64,000 bases of DNA from Mesorhizobium opportunistum WSM2075. Lineage in GTDB: Bacteria; Pseudomonadota; Alphaproteobacteria; Rhizobiales; Rhizobiaceae. Below are positions 34,218 through 42,970 of the stretch, one piece after another (positions within the stretch are counted from its first letter, which is position 1; each line of letters begins with the position of its first letter). The DNA lies in NCBI RefSeq assembly GCF_000176035.2, contig NC_015675.1:3848001-3912000 (forward strand). Direction: 5' to 3'. The notes under the pieces were generated by a model, which searched no databases, was not told the origin of the DNA, and saw only the letters and a program-made list of their open reading frames with translations. Made by a program: the position numbers and the translations under genes.

Positions 34218-35117
34218 TCAGGCCGCCTTCTTCATCCTGGCCAGCGTATCGGCCACCACCTCGCCAAACGATGACGGCGTCGGCACGATGATGACGCCGG
34301 CCTCCTTCAGGATTTCGACCTTCTCCTGCGCCGACTCGCCGAAGGCGGAGATGATGGCGCCGGCATGGCCCATGCGTCGGCCCTTTGGGGCGGAAAGTCC
34401 GGCAATGTAGGCGATCAGCGGCTTCCTCATATTGTCGCGCGCCCAGATCGCGGCTTCCGCCTCCTGCGGTCCGCCGATCTCGCCGATCATCACCACGGCG
34501 TCGGTCTCGTCGTCCTGCTCGAACAGCTTCAGAATGTCCTTGAAGGACGAGCCGTTGATCGGGTCGCCGCCAATGCCGACGCTGGTCGACACACCGATGC
34601 CGAGCGCCTTCATCTGCGAGGCCGCCTCGTAGCCCAGCGTGCCGGAGCGTCCGACGATGCCGATGCGGCCGGGCAGGTAGATGTTGCCGGGCATGATGCC
34701 CATCAGCGCCTGTCCGGGCGTGATCACGCCGGCGCAGTTCGGGCCGACGAGCCGCATGCGGTCCTCGAAGCGGTAGCGGCGCATGTAGCGCTTGACCTGC
34801 ATCATGTCCTGCGAGGGGATGCCGTCGGTGATGCAGACGCAGAGTTTTATCCCCGCGTCTGCTGCTTCCATGATCGAATCGGCGGCGAAGGGCGGCGGCA
34901 CGAAGACGATGCTGGCCTCGGCGCGGGTCTCGCGCACCGCGCCCTTGACCGTGTTGAAGACGGGCAGGCCGAGATGCTTCTGGCCGCCCTTGCCGGGGGT
35001 GACGCCGCCGACCAGCTTGGTGCCGTAGCGTTTCATGTCCTCGGCGTGGAAGCTGCCGATCTTGCCGGTGAACCCCTGGACGATGACGCGGGTGCTGCGG
35101 TTGAGCAGGATTGCCAT
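34218..35117 (-). CDS. mtkB: malate-CoA ligase alpha subunit
   Basis: A 299-residue protein of the succinyl-CoA synthetase alpha family. The CoA-binding start is TRVIVQGFTGKIGSFHAEDM with VGGVTPGKGG; the phosphorylated His is in GRRMGHAGAIIS; VIVPTPSSFGEV is near the end. ATG 35117 follows GGGAGG. Alone it could be succinate-CoA ligase, but the operon with malyl-CoA lyase and serine-glyoxylate aminotransferase supports malate as substrate. With MtkA it converts malate, CoA and ATP to malyl-CoA in the serine cycle. Confidence 0.9.
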   Translation of the reverse strand: MAILLNRSTRVIVQGFTGKIGSFHAEDMKRYGTKLVGGVTPGKGGQKHLGLPVFNTVKGAVRETRAEASIVFVPPPFAADSIMEAADAGIKLCVCITDGIPSQDMMQVKRYMRRYRFEDRMRLVGPNCAGVITPGQALMGIMPGNIYLPGRIGIVGRSGTLGYEAASQMKALGIGVSTSVGIGGDPINGSSFKDILKLFEQDDETDAVVMIGEIGGPQEAEAAIWARDNMRKPLIAYIAGLSAPKGRRMGHAGAIISAFGESAQEKVEILKEAGVIIVPTPSSFGEVVADTLARMKKAA

Positions 35118-35131
35118 TTTCTCGACCTCCC

Positions 35132-36316
35132 TCAGGCTGCTTTTTTCTTGGCGGCCGCGCGCCATGCGGCGACGGCTTTTTCGGCGGCTTCGGCCAGCGT
35201 GTCGGCGACGATCACCGCCTCGCCGGAATCGGCCAGGATGCGGCGTCCTTCCTCGGCCTTGGTGCCGGAGAGCCGCACCACCAAGGGCACGTTGACGCCG
35301 ACCTCGCGGATCGCCTTGACGACGCCTTCGGCGACCCAGTCGCAGCGGTTGATGCCGGCGAAGATGTTGACCAGGATGGTCTCGACATTCTTGTCGCCGA
35401 GCACGGCGCGGAACGATTTCGCCACCCGCTCGGGCGAGGCACCGCCGCCGATGTCGAGGAAGTTCGCCGGCTCGCCGCCGGCGATCTTGATCATGTCCAT
35501 CGTCGCCATGGCGAGGCCCGCGCCATTGATGATGCAGCCGATGTTGCCGTCGAGGCCGACATAGGAGAGGCCGCGGTCGCTGGCGAAGGTCTCGCGCGGG
35601 TCTTCCTGGCTCTTGTCGCGCAGCTCGGAAATTTCCGGACGCCGGAACAGGGCGTTCTCGTCGAACGACATTTTTGCGTCGAGAGCGATCAGGCTGCCGT
35701 CGCGGGTCACCACCAGCGGATTGATCTCCAGCATGGAAGCGTCGTAGTCGCGAAACACCTGGTAGCAGCTGAAGATGGTCTCGGTCGCCTTGCCGATCAA
35801 ATCATGGTCGAGACCGAGCCCGAAGGCGATCTCGCGCGCCTGAAAACGCTGCATGCCGACGCCGGGATCGACCGATGTGCGCAGGATGGAATCGGGGGCC
35901 TTCTCGACGATGTCCTCGATCTCCATGCCGCCGGCGGCCGAGGCCACGATCATGACGCGCTCTTCCTTGCGGTCGAGCACGAAGCCGACATAGAGTTCCT
36001 GCGCGATGTCGACGGCTTCCTCGAGATAGAGCCTGGAGATCAGCTTGCCGCGCGGGCCGGTCTGCTGGGTCACCAGCTTGCGCCCAAGCATCGCTTCGGC
36101 GGCACTCGAGATCTCCTCGTCATTGGCGCACAGCTTGATGCCGCCGGCCTTGCCGCGCGCGCCGGAATGCACCTGCGCCTTCAGCACCCATTTGCCGCCG
36201 CCGATCTCGCGCGCCCGGTAGGTCGCCTGTTCGGGGCTGTAGGCCAGCCCGCCGCGCGGCACATGCACGCCGTACCGTGCCAGCAGTTCCTTGGCCTGAT
36301 ATTCGTGGATATCCAT
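35132..36316 (-). CDS. mtkA: malate-CoA ligase beta subunit
   Basis: A 394-residue SucC-type subunit. It begins [20 protein letters not shown], has the ATP-grasp part with [20 protein letters not shown] and EINPLVVT, and the C-terminal ligase part with [17 protein letters not shown] and [24 protein letters not shown] precedes the ATG. It pairs with MtkB, whose start lies 14 bases after this stop. Context separates it from ordinary succinyl-CoA synthetase. Confidence 0.9.
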   Translation of the reverse strand: MDIHEYQAKELLARYGVHVPRGGLAYSPEQATYRAREIGGGKWVLKAQVHSGARGKAGGIKLCANDEEISSAAEAMLGRKLVTQQTGPRGKLISRLYLEEAVDIAQELYVGFVLDRKEERVMIVASAAGGMEIEDIVEKAPDSILRTSVDPGVGMQRFQAREIAFGLGLDHDLIGKATETIFSCYQVFRDYDASMLEINPLVVTRDGSLIALDAKMSFDENALFRRPEISELRDKSQEDPRETFASDRGLSYVGLDGNIGCIINGAGLAMATMDMIKIAGGEPANFLDIGGGASPERVAKSFRAVLGDKNVETILVNIFAGINRCDWVAEGVVKAIREVGVNVPLVVRLSGTKAEEGRRILADSGEAVIVADTLAEAAEKAVAAWRAAAKKKAA

Positions 36317-36340
36317 TTTGTCCTCCCTGAACAGTCAAAG

Positions 36341-37318
36341 TCAAAGTGCTGCGACGCGCGGCTCTCGTTGGCTAAGTTGGCCTGCGCGCTCGATCGCTTC
36401 GTTGACCACCAATACGTTTCTGGCCATGCGCTCCGAGGCGGCGTCGATCATCTTGCCGTCGAGCGCGGCCGCTCCCTTGCCCTGCGCCTCGGCTTCCTTC
36501 AGCACTTCGAGGATGCGCCTGGCGCGCGTGACCTCTTTTTCCGGCGGCGAGAAGACGTCGTTGGCGAGTACGATCTGCGAGGGATGGATCGCCCATTTGC
36601 CTTCGATCCCGAGTGCCGCGGCGCGCCTGGCCCCAGCTATGTAGCCTTGCGGATCGGAGAAATCGCCGAACGGCCCGTCGATGGCGCGAAGCCCATAGGC
36701 GCGGCAGGCGACGGTCATCCGCGACAGCGCGAAATGCCACTGGTCGCCGGGATAGTCGGGGTTGAGGCCGCCGATATTGACGGTGCGCGCCTTGCAGCTC
36801 GCCGCATAGTCGGCGACGCCGAAATGCATGGCTTCCAGCCGGCCAGGCGTCGCGGCGATCGCCTCGACATTGGCCATGCCGAGCGCGGTCTCGATCAGCG
36901 CTTCGAGGCCGACGCGGGTCTTGAAACCCTTGGCCATCTCGATCTGGTTGACCATGGCCTCGACCATATAGAGGTCGGCCGGGACGCCGACTTTCGGCAC
37001 CAAGATGGTGTCCAGCCGGTCGCCGGCCTGTTCCATCACGTCGACCACGTCGCGGTACATATAGTGGGTATCCAGCCCGTTGATGCGCACCGAGACGGTC
37101 TTGCCCTTGGCGCGCCAGTCGATGTCGTTGAGCGCCTGGATGATGTTCTTGCGGGCGCGTTCCTTGTCGGGCGGCGCGACCGCGTCCTCGATGTCGAGGA
37201 AGACGAAGTCGGCGGCGCTGTTGGCCGCCTTGTCGATCATCTCGGGGCTGGAGCCGGGAACCGCCAGCTCGCTGCGCTGCAGCCTCAGTTTCTTCAAATG
37301 GTTGATGGTGTGGCTCAT
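36341..37318 (-). CDS. mcl: malyl-CoA lyase (HpcH/HpaI family)
   Basis: A 325-residue CitE/malyl-CoA lyase family enzyme. It has the phosphate and CoA start QRSELAVPGSSPEMIDKA, the metal Glu/Asp in FVFLDIEDAVAP, Arg in VSVRINGLDT, metal Glu in ALIETALGMANVEAI and the late Asp region HFGVADYAA. The end has WAIHPSQIVLANDVFSP. It splits malyl-CoA to glyoxylate and acetyl-CoA, completing the step begun by the ligase. AGGGAG precedes the ATG. It could also act on beta-methylmalyl-CoA. Confidence 0.92.
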   Translation of the reverse strand: MSHTINHLKKLRLQRSELAVPGSSPEMIDKAANSAADFVFLDIEDAVAPPDKERARKNIIQALNDIDWRAKGKTVSVRINGLDTHYMYRDVVDVMEQAGDRLDTILVPKVGVPADLYMVEAMVNQIEMAKGFKTRVGLEALIETALGMANVEAIAATPGRLEAMHFGVADYAASCKARTVNIGGLNPDYPGDQWHFALSRMTVACRAYGLRAIDGPFGDFSDPQGYIAGARRAAALGIEGKWAIHPSQIVLANDVFSPPEKEVTRARRILEVLKEAEAQGKGAAALDGKMIDAASERMARNVLVVNEAIERAGQLSQREPRVAAL

Positions 37319-37331
37319 CGTCGGCTCCCTC

Positions 37332-38522
37332 TCACGCCGCTTCGGCGACCGGCACCGCGGCCGAGGCGCGAAAATGCTGGATGGCCGCGCCGACGCCGGA
37401 GCCCGGCGCCAGCCGCACGCCGCAATCGAGCAATGCCATTTCGGCCGCCGACAGCGAGGCCAGCACCATCACCTCGTTCAGCCAGCCGAGATGGCCGATG
37501 CGGAAGACCTTGCCGAACACCTTGTTGAGACCGCCGCCGAGCGAGGTCCGGTAGGTCTGGTAGGCACGCTTGACGACGTCGCCGCTGTCGATGCCTTCCG
37601 GCACCAGGATGGCGCTGACTGTATCGGAATGCCACTTCGGCGCTTTGGCGCAGAGTTTCAGGCCCCAGGCGTCAACCGCCTTGCGCACGCCTTCGGCAAG
37701 GCGATGGTGACGGGCGAAGATGTTGTCCAGCCCTTCCTCGGCGATCAGGTCGAGCGAGGCGCGCAGGCCGCGCAGCAGCTGCGTTGCCGGCGTGTAGGGG
37801 AAATAGCCGGCGTCGTTGGCGCGGATCATGTCCTCGAAGGAGAAGAAGCAGCGTTGGTGGGCCGCAGTTCTCGATGCGACAAGCGCCTTCTTGCTCACCG
37901 ACAGGAAGCCGAGGCCGGCGGGCAGCATGAAACCCTTCTGCGAGCCGCTGACGGCGCAGTCGACGCCCCATTCTTCCTGACGGAAGTCGATCGAGCCGAT
38001 CGACGACACGCCATCGACGAAGAGCAGGGCAGGGTGGTTTGCCTCATCGAGCGCGGCGCGGCAGCCGGCGACGTCGCTGGTGACACCCGTAGCCGTCTCG
38101 TTCTGCGTGCAGAAGACCGCCTTGATGCGGTGCGTCTTGTCGGCCTTCAGCCGCTCCGCATAGAGTTCGAGCGGGACGCCGGTTCCCCATTCGCAGTCGA
38201 TGACATCGACCTCGAAACCCAGCCGCTCGGCCATGTCGACCCACAGATGCGAGAACTGGCCGAAGCGCGACATCAGCACGCGGTCGCCGGGGCTGAGCAC
38301 ATTGGTCATCGCGGCTTCCCAGGCGCCGGTGCCGGAGGACGGGTAGATGAAGACGCGGCCGGTCTCGTTCTTGAAGACGTGTTTGATATCCTCGAACAGC
38401 GGCAAGGTGAGATCGGGGAAGGACGCGGCGCGCATGTCCTCCATCGGCAGGTTCATCGCCTGCCGGACCTGTTCAGGAATGTTGGTCGGCCCGGGAATGA
38501 AAAGATGGGTGAAACCGGCCAT
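37332..38522 (-). CDS. sgaA: serine-glyoxylate aminotransferase
   Basis: A 396-residue class V aminotransferase. It begins THLFIPGPTNIPEQVRQAM, has IYPSSGTGAWEAAMTN, the Asp of VDGVSSIGSIDFR, the PLP Lys in SGSQKGFMLPAGLG and the Arg region near KVFRIGHLGWLNE. It converts serine and glyoxylate to hydroxypyruvate and glycine, the entry reaction of the serine cycle. It is the first gene of the sgaA-mcl-mtkA-mtkB operon, with AGGAGG 10 bases before the ATG. Confidence 0.93.
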   Translation of the reverse strand: MAGFTHLFIPGPTNIPEQVRQAMNLPMEDMRAASFPDLTLPLFEDIKHVFKNETGRVFIYPSSGTGAWEAAMTNVLSPGDRVLMSRFGQFSHLWVDMAERLGFEVDVIDCEWGTGVPLELYAERLKADKTHRIKAVFCTQNETATGVTSDVAGCRAALDEANHPALLFVDGVSSIGSIDFRQEEWGVDCAVSGSQKGFMLPAGLGFLSVSKKALVASRTAAHQRCFFSFEDMIRANDAGYFPYTPATQLLRGLRASLDLIAEEGLDNIFARHHRLAEGVRKAVDAWGLKLCAKAPKWHSDTVSAILVPEGIDSGDVVKRAYQTYRTSLGGGLNKVFGKVFRIGHLGWLNEVMVLASLSAAEMALLDCGVRLAPGSGVGAAIQHFRASAAVPVAEAA

Positions 38523-38631
38523 GGTGCGAACTCCTCCTGATCCAGCAAAGCGGTGATGGGGAGTTTCGTTTCGACGGCCAATGCCAACAACACCTTGGCG
38601 GGTAACATCTCGCCGCGCGCGGGTGGGAGCG

Positions 38632-38666
38632 GCCTACCCGGTTGGCCTACCCGCTTGCCTTACCCG
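38632..38666. repeat. triple direct repeat upstream of serine-cycle operon
   Basis: GCCTACCCG occurs at 38632-38640 and 38645-38653, with a related GCCTTACCCG at 38657-38666, spaced 12-13 bases. It lies about 110 bases before the sgaA start and overlaps the stop of the LuxR-type gene. It may be a regulator site or a local duplication. Confidence 0.5.
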
Positions 38667-39397
38667 AAAGGCTGCTTCTGGGTGCGCCTCTCGCGTGAAT
38701 AGAGCGCGACGGCCATCGCCCGGTTGCGGACGTCGAGCTTGTCGTAGAGATTCTTGAGGTGGTACTTCACCGTGTTCTCGGAAATGCCGGTCCGCGTCGC
38801 GATCTGCAGATTGGTCCAGCCGTCGGAAAGCACCGCCAGCAGCTCGCGCTCGCGGACCGTGAGCTGCGCCAAGGGCGTGTCGTTGACCTTGTTGATGTCA
38901 ATGTAAGGGATGCAGATGCGTCCATGCGCGACCGCCAGGATCGTCTCGAAGATGATATGCGGATCGTCGAACTGGAAGCAGTAGCCCTGCGCCCCGAGCC
39001 GCACGCACTGCTTCAGGATGCCGATGTCATGGTCGTTTGAAAACACAGCGATGCGCACGGGGACCTTGCTGGCCTGGATTTCGGCCAGGACATCGGCGCC
39101 GTCCATGTCGGCGAGCTTCCAGCCGATGACGGCGACGTCGAATTCGTGTGCAGTCGCCAGTTCCAGGAAATGCTTGCCGCTCTGCACCGATGCCAGGAGT
39201 TCGAAACGCCCGTCGCATTCCAACATTTCGCGCAGGGCCGATATGACGAGCGGATTGCGTTCGGCGACGACAACGCGAACGCGCCGGTCGCCAACTGCCT
39301 TGCTCGTTTTCCCGGGCTTGCTGTTCAAGGGCGGTTTTTGTCCTGGGCTGATCGTGCCGCAACTCGGAGGCCAGGCTTCAAGCCGGACCCGTATCAT
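38660..39397 (-). CDS. LuxR-family regulator with degenerate receiver domain
   Basis: A 245-residue NarL/LuxR-type regulator. The HTH is clear: LTVRERELLAVLSDGWTNLQ then IATRTGISENTVKYHLKNLY. The receiver-like part begins RVRVVVAERNPLVISALREM, where the usual acidic pair is Glu-Arg, and Gly-92 (VIGWKLADMDG) stands where the phosphorylated Asp should be. It is therefore unlikely to be phosphorylated in the normal way. The start is uncertain: ATG 39397 is used, TTG at the LNSKPGK codon is an option. It lies just upstream of the serine-cycle operon on the same strand and may control it. Confidence 0.82.
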   Translation of the reverse strand: MIRVRLEAWPPSCGTISPGQKPPLNSKPGKTSKAVGDRRVRVVVAERNPLVISALREMLECDGRFELLASVQSGKHFLELATAHEFDVAVIGWKLADMDGADVLAEIQASKVPVRIAVFSNDHDIGILKQCVRLGAQGYCFQFDDPHIIFETILAVAHGRICIPYIDINKVNDTPLAQLTVRERELLAVLSDGWTNLQIATRTGISENTVKYHLKNLYDKLDVRNRAMAVALYSRERRTQKQPFG

Positions 39398-39701
39398 GAC
39401 AATTCTGCCGCAATCGCGCCGGGGTGCTCTTTCCCCAGCGACATCGGCTGTCGCGCCGTCTGAAGCCGGGATTCGCTGGTTTTGATGGGATAGGCATTGC
39501 CAGGTCGGGCATCGGCGATGTGCTCGCCGGGTGGCGTGGAACAAGCGTTTCGTTTGATATTCCGTGCCTTAGGGCGATAAGTTCTCAAATCGAATCGCGT
39601 CTTCAAGCGAGATGCAACGGATTTCCGCGAAACCGGTTTTCGCTTTAAGGTTCGATGCTCTAGACCTAAGACAGAATTTTTCGGGACGGCGGGAGGCGCT
39701 G
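39398..39701. other. 304-base gap between LuxR-type gene and mgtE
   Basis: The left part may hold an N-terminal extension of the LuxR-type gene (open to 39544). Bases 39611-39655 contain GGATTTCCGCGAAACCGG then TTTTCGCTTTAAGG, a partly palindromic stretch resembling short rhizobial intergenic repeats. The mgtE promoter should be here. No separate gene is seen. Confidence 0.45.
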
Positions 39702-41114
39702 ATGGAGGACAAGCAGACGACCTCCGCCAAGGCGGCTGACGACATCCACGCCGACATCTATGGCGAGGATGGCGCAGTGCTTTCGTCCTTCCTTGCCCAG
39801 ATCGGGACCGCGATCGCCGACCGCGATACGCCGACGCTCAAGCATGAAGTCGACCACCTGCATCAGTCGGAACTCGGCGACCTGATCGAGGCGCTGCATC
39901 CCGAGCAGCGGCGGACCCTGGTCGAGCTCCTGGGCGCCGATTTCGACTTTTCCGCGCTGACCGAGGTCGACGAGGCGATCCGCATGGAGATCGTCGATCA
40001 GCTGCCCAATGCGCAGATCGCGCAGGCGGTGCAGGAACTCGATTCCGACGACGCGGTCTACATTCTCGAAGACCTCGAGAAGGAAGACCAGGACGAGATC
40101 CTGTCGCAATTGCCGTTCACCGAGCGGATCAGGCTGCGCCGCTCGCTCGACTATCCGGAGGAGACCGCCGGGCGGCGCATGCAGACCGAGTTCGTCGCGG
40201 TGCCACCGTTCTGGACCATCGGCCAGACCATCGACTACATGCGCGAGGATAAGAACCTTCCCGACCGCTTCAGCCAGATTTTCGTCATCGATCCGAGCTT
40301 CAAGCTGCTCGGCGCCATCGACCTCGACCAGATCCTGCGCACCAAGCGCACGGTCAAGGTCGAGGAGGTGATGCACGAGACGCGCCATGCCATCCCGGCC
40401 ACCATGGACCAGGAGGAGGCGGCGCGGGAATTCGAACAGTACGACCTTCTGTCCGCCGCCGTCGTCGACGAAAACGAGCGGCTGGTCGGCGTGCTGACCA
40501 TCGACGATGTCGTCGACGTCATCCAGCAGGAAGCCGAGGAAGATCTGCTGCGCATGGGCGGCGTCGGCGACGAAGAGCTTTCCGACAGCATCCTTTCGAC
40601 CTCGCGGTCGCGCGTTCCCTGGCTGCTGGTCAACCTCCTGACCGCATTCCTGGCGGCTTCGGTGATCGGCCTGTTCGATCACACGATCGAGCGGATCGTG
40701 GCGCTTGCCGTGCTGATGCCGATCGTGGCCGGCATGGGCGGCAATGCCGGTTCGCAGACCATGACCGTCACCGTGCGTGCGCTGGCGACCAGGGATCTGG
40801 ACATCTACAATGCCGGCCGCATCATCCGCCGCGAAATGGGGGTGGGCTTCATCAACGGCATCGTTTTCGCCATCCTGATCGGCATCGTCGCGGCCGCCTG
40901 GTTCCACGATGCCAATCTGGGCGGCATCATCGCTGCGGCGATGATCATCAACATGTTCGTCGCCGCACTCGCCGGCATCCTGATCCCGCTGCTGCTCGAC
41001 CGGTTCAAGATCGATCCTGCGGTGGCGTCGGCGGTCTTCGTCACCACGGTCACCGATGTCGTTGGTTTTTTTGCCTTCCTCGGCCTTGCCACTTGGTGGT
41101 TCGGCGTCCGCTAA
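39702..41114 (+). CDS. mgtE: MgtE magnesium transporter
   Basis: A 470-residue channel of the MgtE family. ATG 39702 has GGAGG 7 bases upstream. Residues 1-150 are the N domain of helical repeats (HQSELGDLIEALHPEQRRTL, LDSDDAVYILEDLEKEDQDE), 150-280 the two CBS domains (VIDPSFKLLGAIDLDQIL, VVDENERLVGVLTIDDVVDV), and 310-470 five TM helices with the pore motif VAGMGGNAGSQTMTV. Mg2+ bound between N and CBS domains normally gates such channels. The long acidic stretches fit that. An RNA control element is not seen. Confidence 0.95.
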   Translation: MEDKQTTSAKAADDIHADIYGEDGAVLSSFLAQIGTAIADRDTPTLKHEVDHLHQSELGDLIEALHPEQRRTLVELLGADFDFSALTEVDEAIRMEIVDQLPNAQIAQAVQELDSDDAVYILEDLEKEDQDEILSQLPFTERIRLRRSLDYPEETAGRRMQTEFVAVPPFWTIGQTIDYMREDKNLPDRFSQIFVIDPSFKLLGAIDLDQILRTKRTVKVEEVMHETRHAIPATMDQEEAAREFEQYDLLSAAVVDENERLVGVLTIDDVVDVIQQEAEEDLLRMGGVGDEELSDSILSTSRSRVPWLLVNLLTAFLAASVIGLFDHTIERIVALAVLMPIVAGMGGNAGSQTMTVTVRALATRDLDIYNAGRIIRREMGVGFINGIVFAILIGIVAAAWFHDANLGGIIAAAMIINMFVAALAGILIPLLLDRFKIDPAVASAVFVTTVTDVVGFFAFLGLATWWFGVR

Positions 41115-41182
41115 AAGCGCGTCGCCACGAAACAGAAGGCAGCCGGCACTGTCAGCTTGCAGACCTGTCGGCCGATCTCCTC

Positions 41183-42808
41183 CTATCGCGAATGGCTTGC
41201 CCGTGCGCTGGCAATTCGCGTGACTGGCGTGCCGCGCGTAGGAAGTATCGCTCTGGAATCGTTTCCTAGGCCATACGCCGGCTTCAAATCCTCCAGCAGC
41301 AGCGGTTTGCCGAAATAATAGCCTTGCGCGCAGCTTATCCGGGTTGCGGCCAGCAGATAGGTGAGTTCCTCAAAGGTCTCGACCCCCTCCACTATGACAG
41401 ACATGCCGAGCAACTGGCCAAGCGATTCAATCGCTTTGAGAATGGATTGGCTTCGCGGGCGCCTATGAACGTCCGTAATAAAGGAGCGATCCACCTTGAT
41501 TTCGTCGGCCGTGATGTCGGCTAGCGCCGACAGTGAGGAATAGCCGACGCCGAAATCGTCGATCGAAACCCGGGCGCCTATCTCGCGAATCATCGGCAGG
41601 ATACGATCCTGGAAGTTGCTCTTTGCGAGAAAGGCTTCCTCGGTCAGTTCCAGCATGAAGCGATCGGGATATCCGATTGCATCGATGGAATCGATAAGCG
41701 AGCGCATGAATCGCGGATCGCCTGCCTGTTTTGCCGCTACGTTGATGCTGATCGACGCCTCATGCCCGAATGCATCATTGATCCGATCGACCGAGTCGAT
41801 GGTCTCGGTCAGGATCAGATGCGTCACCTCGTTCATGAGCCCCAGTTCAAGCGCAAGCTCGATGAAATCTCCCGGCGCCTGGATAACTCCGTCCTCGTCG
41901 CGCCATCTCAACAGAACCTCGACACCGACGGTCGTTCCAGAACGGAAATCGACTTTCGGCTGATAGGCGCAGCACAGGCGCTTGTCGCGAATGGCGAAGC
42001 GCAGACGCTGTTCGAGCCGCGTTCTCTCGGCAATGGCGTGCTCCATGCTCCGATCGAAGAATTTCACGCTGCCCTTGGCGCTGCCCTTGCTCCGGTACAT
42101 CGCGCTATCGGCATTCGTGCGCAGAAGGTCAAAGGTCGTTCCGTCCTTCGGATAAAGGCTGACGCCGATCGACGCCGATGAAAAGATTTCGAAGCCATCC
42201 GCATAGAACGGTTCCTTGAGGCTCTGCGATACCCGCTCGATGTCGCTCGCCAGTTCTTCCATCGCCCCGACTGGAGATATCAGCAGCACAAACTCGTCGC
42301 CGCCGATGCGCACGAGCATATCGGTCGGGCGTAGGTATCCCGAGAGACGCGTTGCAATCTTACCGAGAAGCAAGTCTCCAACCGTATGGCCATAATAGTC
42401 GTTGATGTGCTTGAAGCCGTCGAGATCGATGAAAGCCAAGGCAAACGGAGCACTGTCCGCGCCGATCAAGTCGGTAAAACTGCGCTCCATGAGGGCGCGG
42501 TTCGGCAGACCGGTCAGCTCGTCGAAAAAGGCCTGCTGGAACAGGTCATTCTCAAGTTCGCACTGGTCGGTAACGTCAAGCGACAGGGCTACGGTCAGGG
42601 GCGCTTCCTGATCGGCAACGTCGAAACGCAACGTGCGGATAACCCGGCCATCTACGATCAGGTCCTTTGCCGGCGTGATATTGCCCGCCGCGATCGTTCC
42701 CGCCCGGTTTGCGTAGACAACGTCGCCAGCCTGCGACAGGACAGTCAATCCGAAAGGTGCAGCTTGAAGAAGGTCGGCGAGCAGTGGCTGTTTTTCGGCG
42801 ACGGTCAT
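41183..42808 (-). CDS. GGDEF-EVL cyclic-di-GMP signalling protein
   Basis: A 541-residue protein. Residues 1-90 look like a degenerate PAS-type sensor (LLQAAPFGLTVLSQAGDVVY). The GGDEF domain has an intact active site at 169-173 (VRIGGDEFVLL) with FIDLDGFKHIND before it. The phosphodiesterase domain starts EVLLRW (297-299), an EVL variant, but keeps ELTEEAF, DDFGVGYSSL, DEIKVDRSFI and VEGVET, so it may be active. No TM segment is seen, so it is probably cytoplasmic. ATG 42808 or TTG 42811 starts it. It is convergent with mgtE. Confidence 0.92.
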   Translation of the reverse strand: MTVAEKQPLLADLLQAAPFGLTVLSQAGDVVYANRAGTIAAGNITPAKDLIVDGRVIRTLRFDVADQEAPLTVALSLDVTDQCELENDLFQQAFFDELTGLPNRALMERSFTDLIGADSAPFALAFIDLDGFKHINDYYGHTVGDLLLGKIATRLSGYLRPTDMLVRIGGDEFVLLISPVGAMEELASDIERVSQSLKEPFYADGFEIFSSASIGVSLYPKDGTTFDLLRTNADSAMYRSKGSAKGSVKFFDRSMEHAIAERTRLEQRLRFAIRDKRLCCAYQPKVDFRSGTTVGVEVLLRWRDEDGVIQAPGDFIELALELGLMNEVTHLILTETIDSVDRINDAFGHEASISINVAAKQAGDPRFMRSLIDSIDAIGYPDRFMLELTEEAFLAKSNFQDRILPMIREIGARVSIDDFGVGYSSLSALADITADEIKVDRSFITDVHRRPRSQSILKAIESLGQLLGMSVIVEGVETFEELTYLLAATRISCAQGYYFGKPLLLEDLKPAYGLGNDSRAILPTRGTPVTRIASARASHSR

Positions 42809-42970
42809 CAATCAGTCCACTTCAATTCGATTTGAATATCGCGGCGAAGACATAGCTTGTCCGTAGTTCCAAGGTGCGTTGCGTCCAAGGGATTGGTCGA
42901 TGCACTTCAAGCCTTCGTTTTCATGCACGTGTTTTTCCAAAAACCGCCGTTTGGCTTTGGATGCCATGCA

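Noticed and set aside
35111..37528. An 805-residue open frame antisense to mtkA and mcl
   Set aside because: It spans two well-supported enzyme genes on the other strand and has no recognisable domain.
37080..38540. A 486-residue antisense frame over sgaA
   Set aside because: The sgaA frame has PLP and family motifs; the antisense frame has none.
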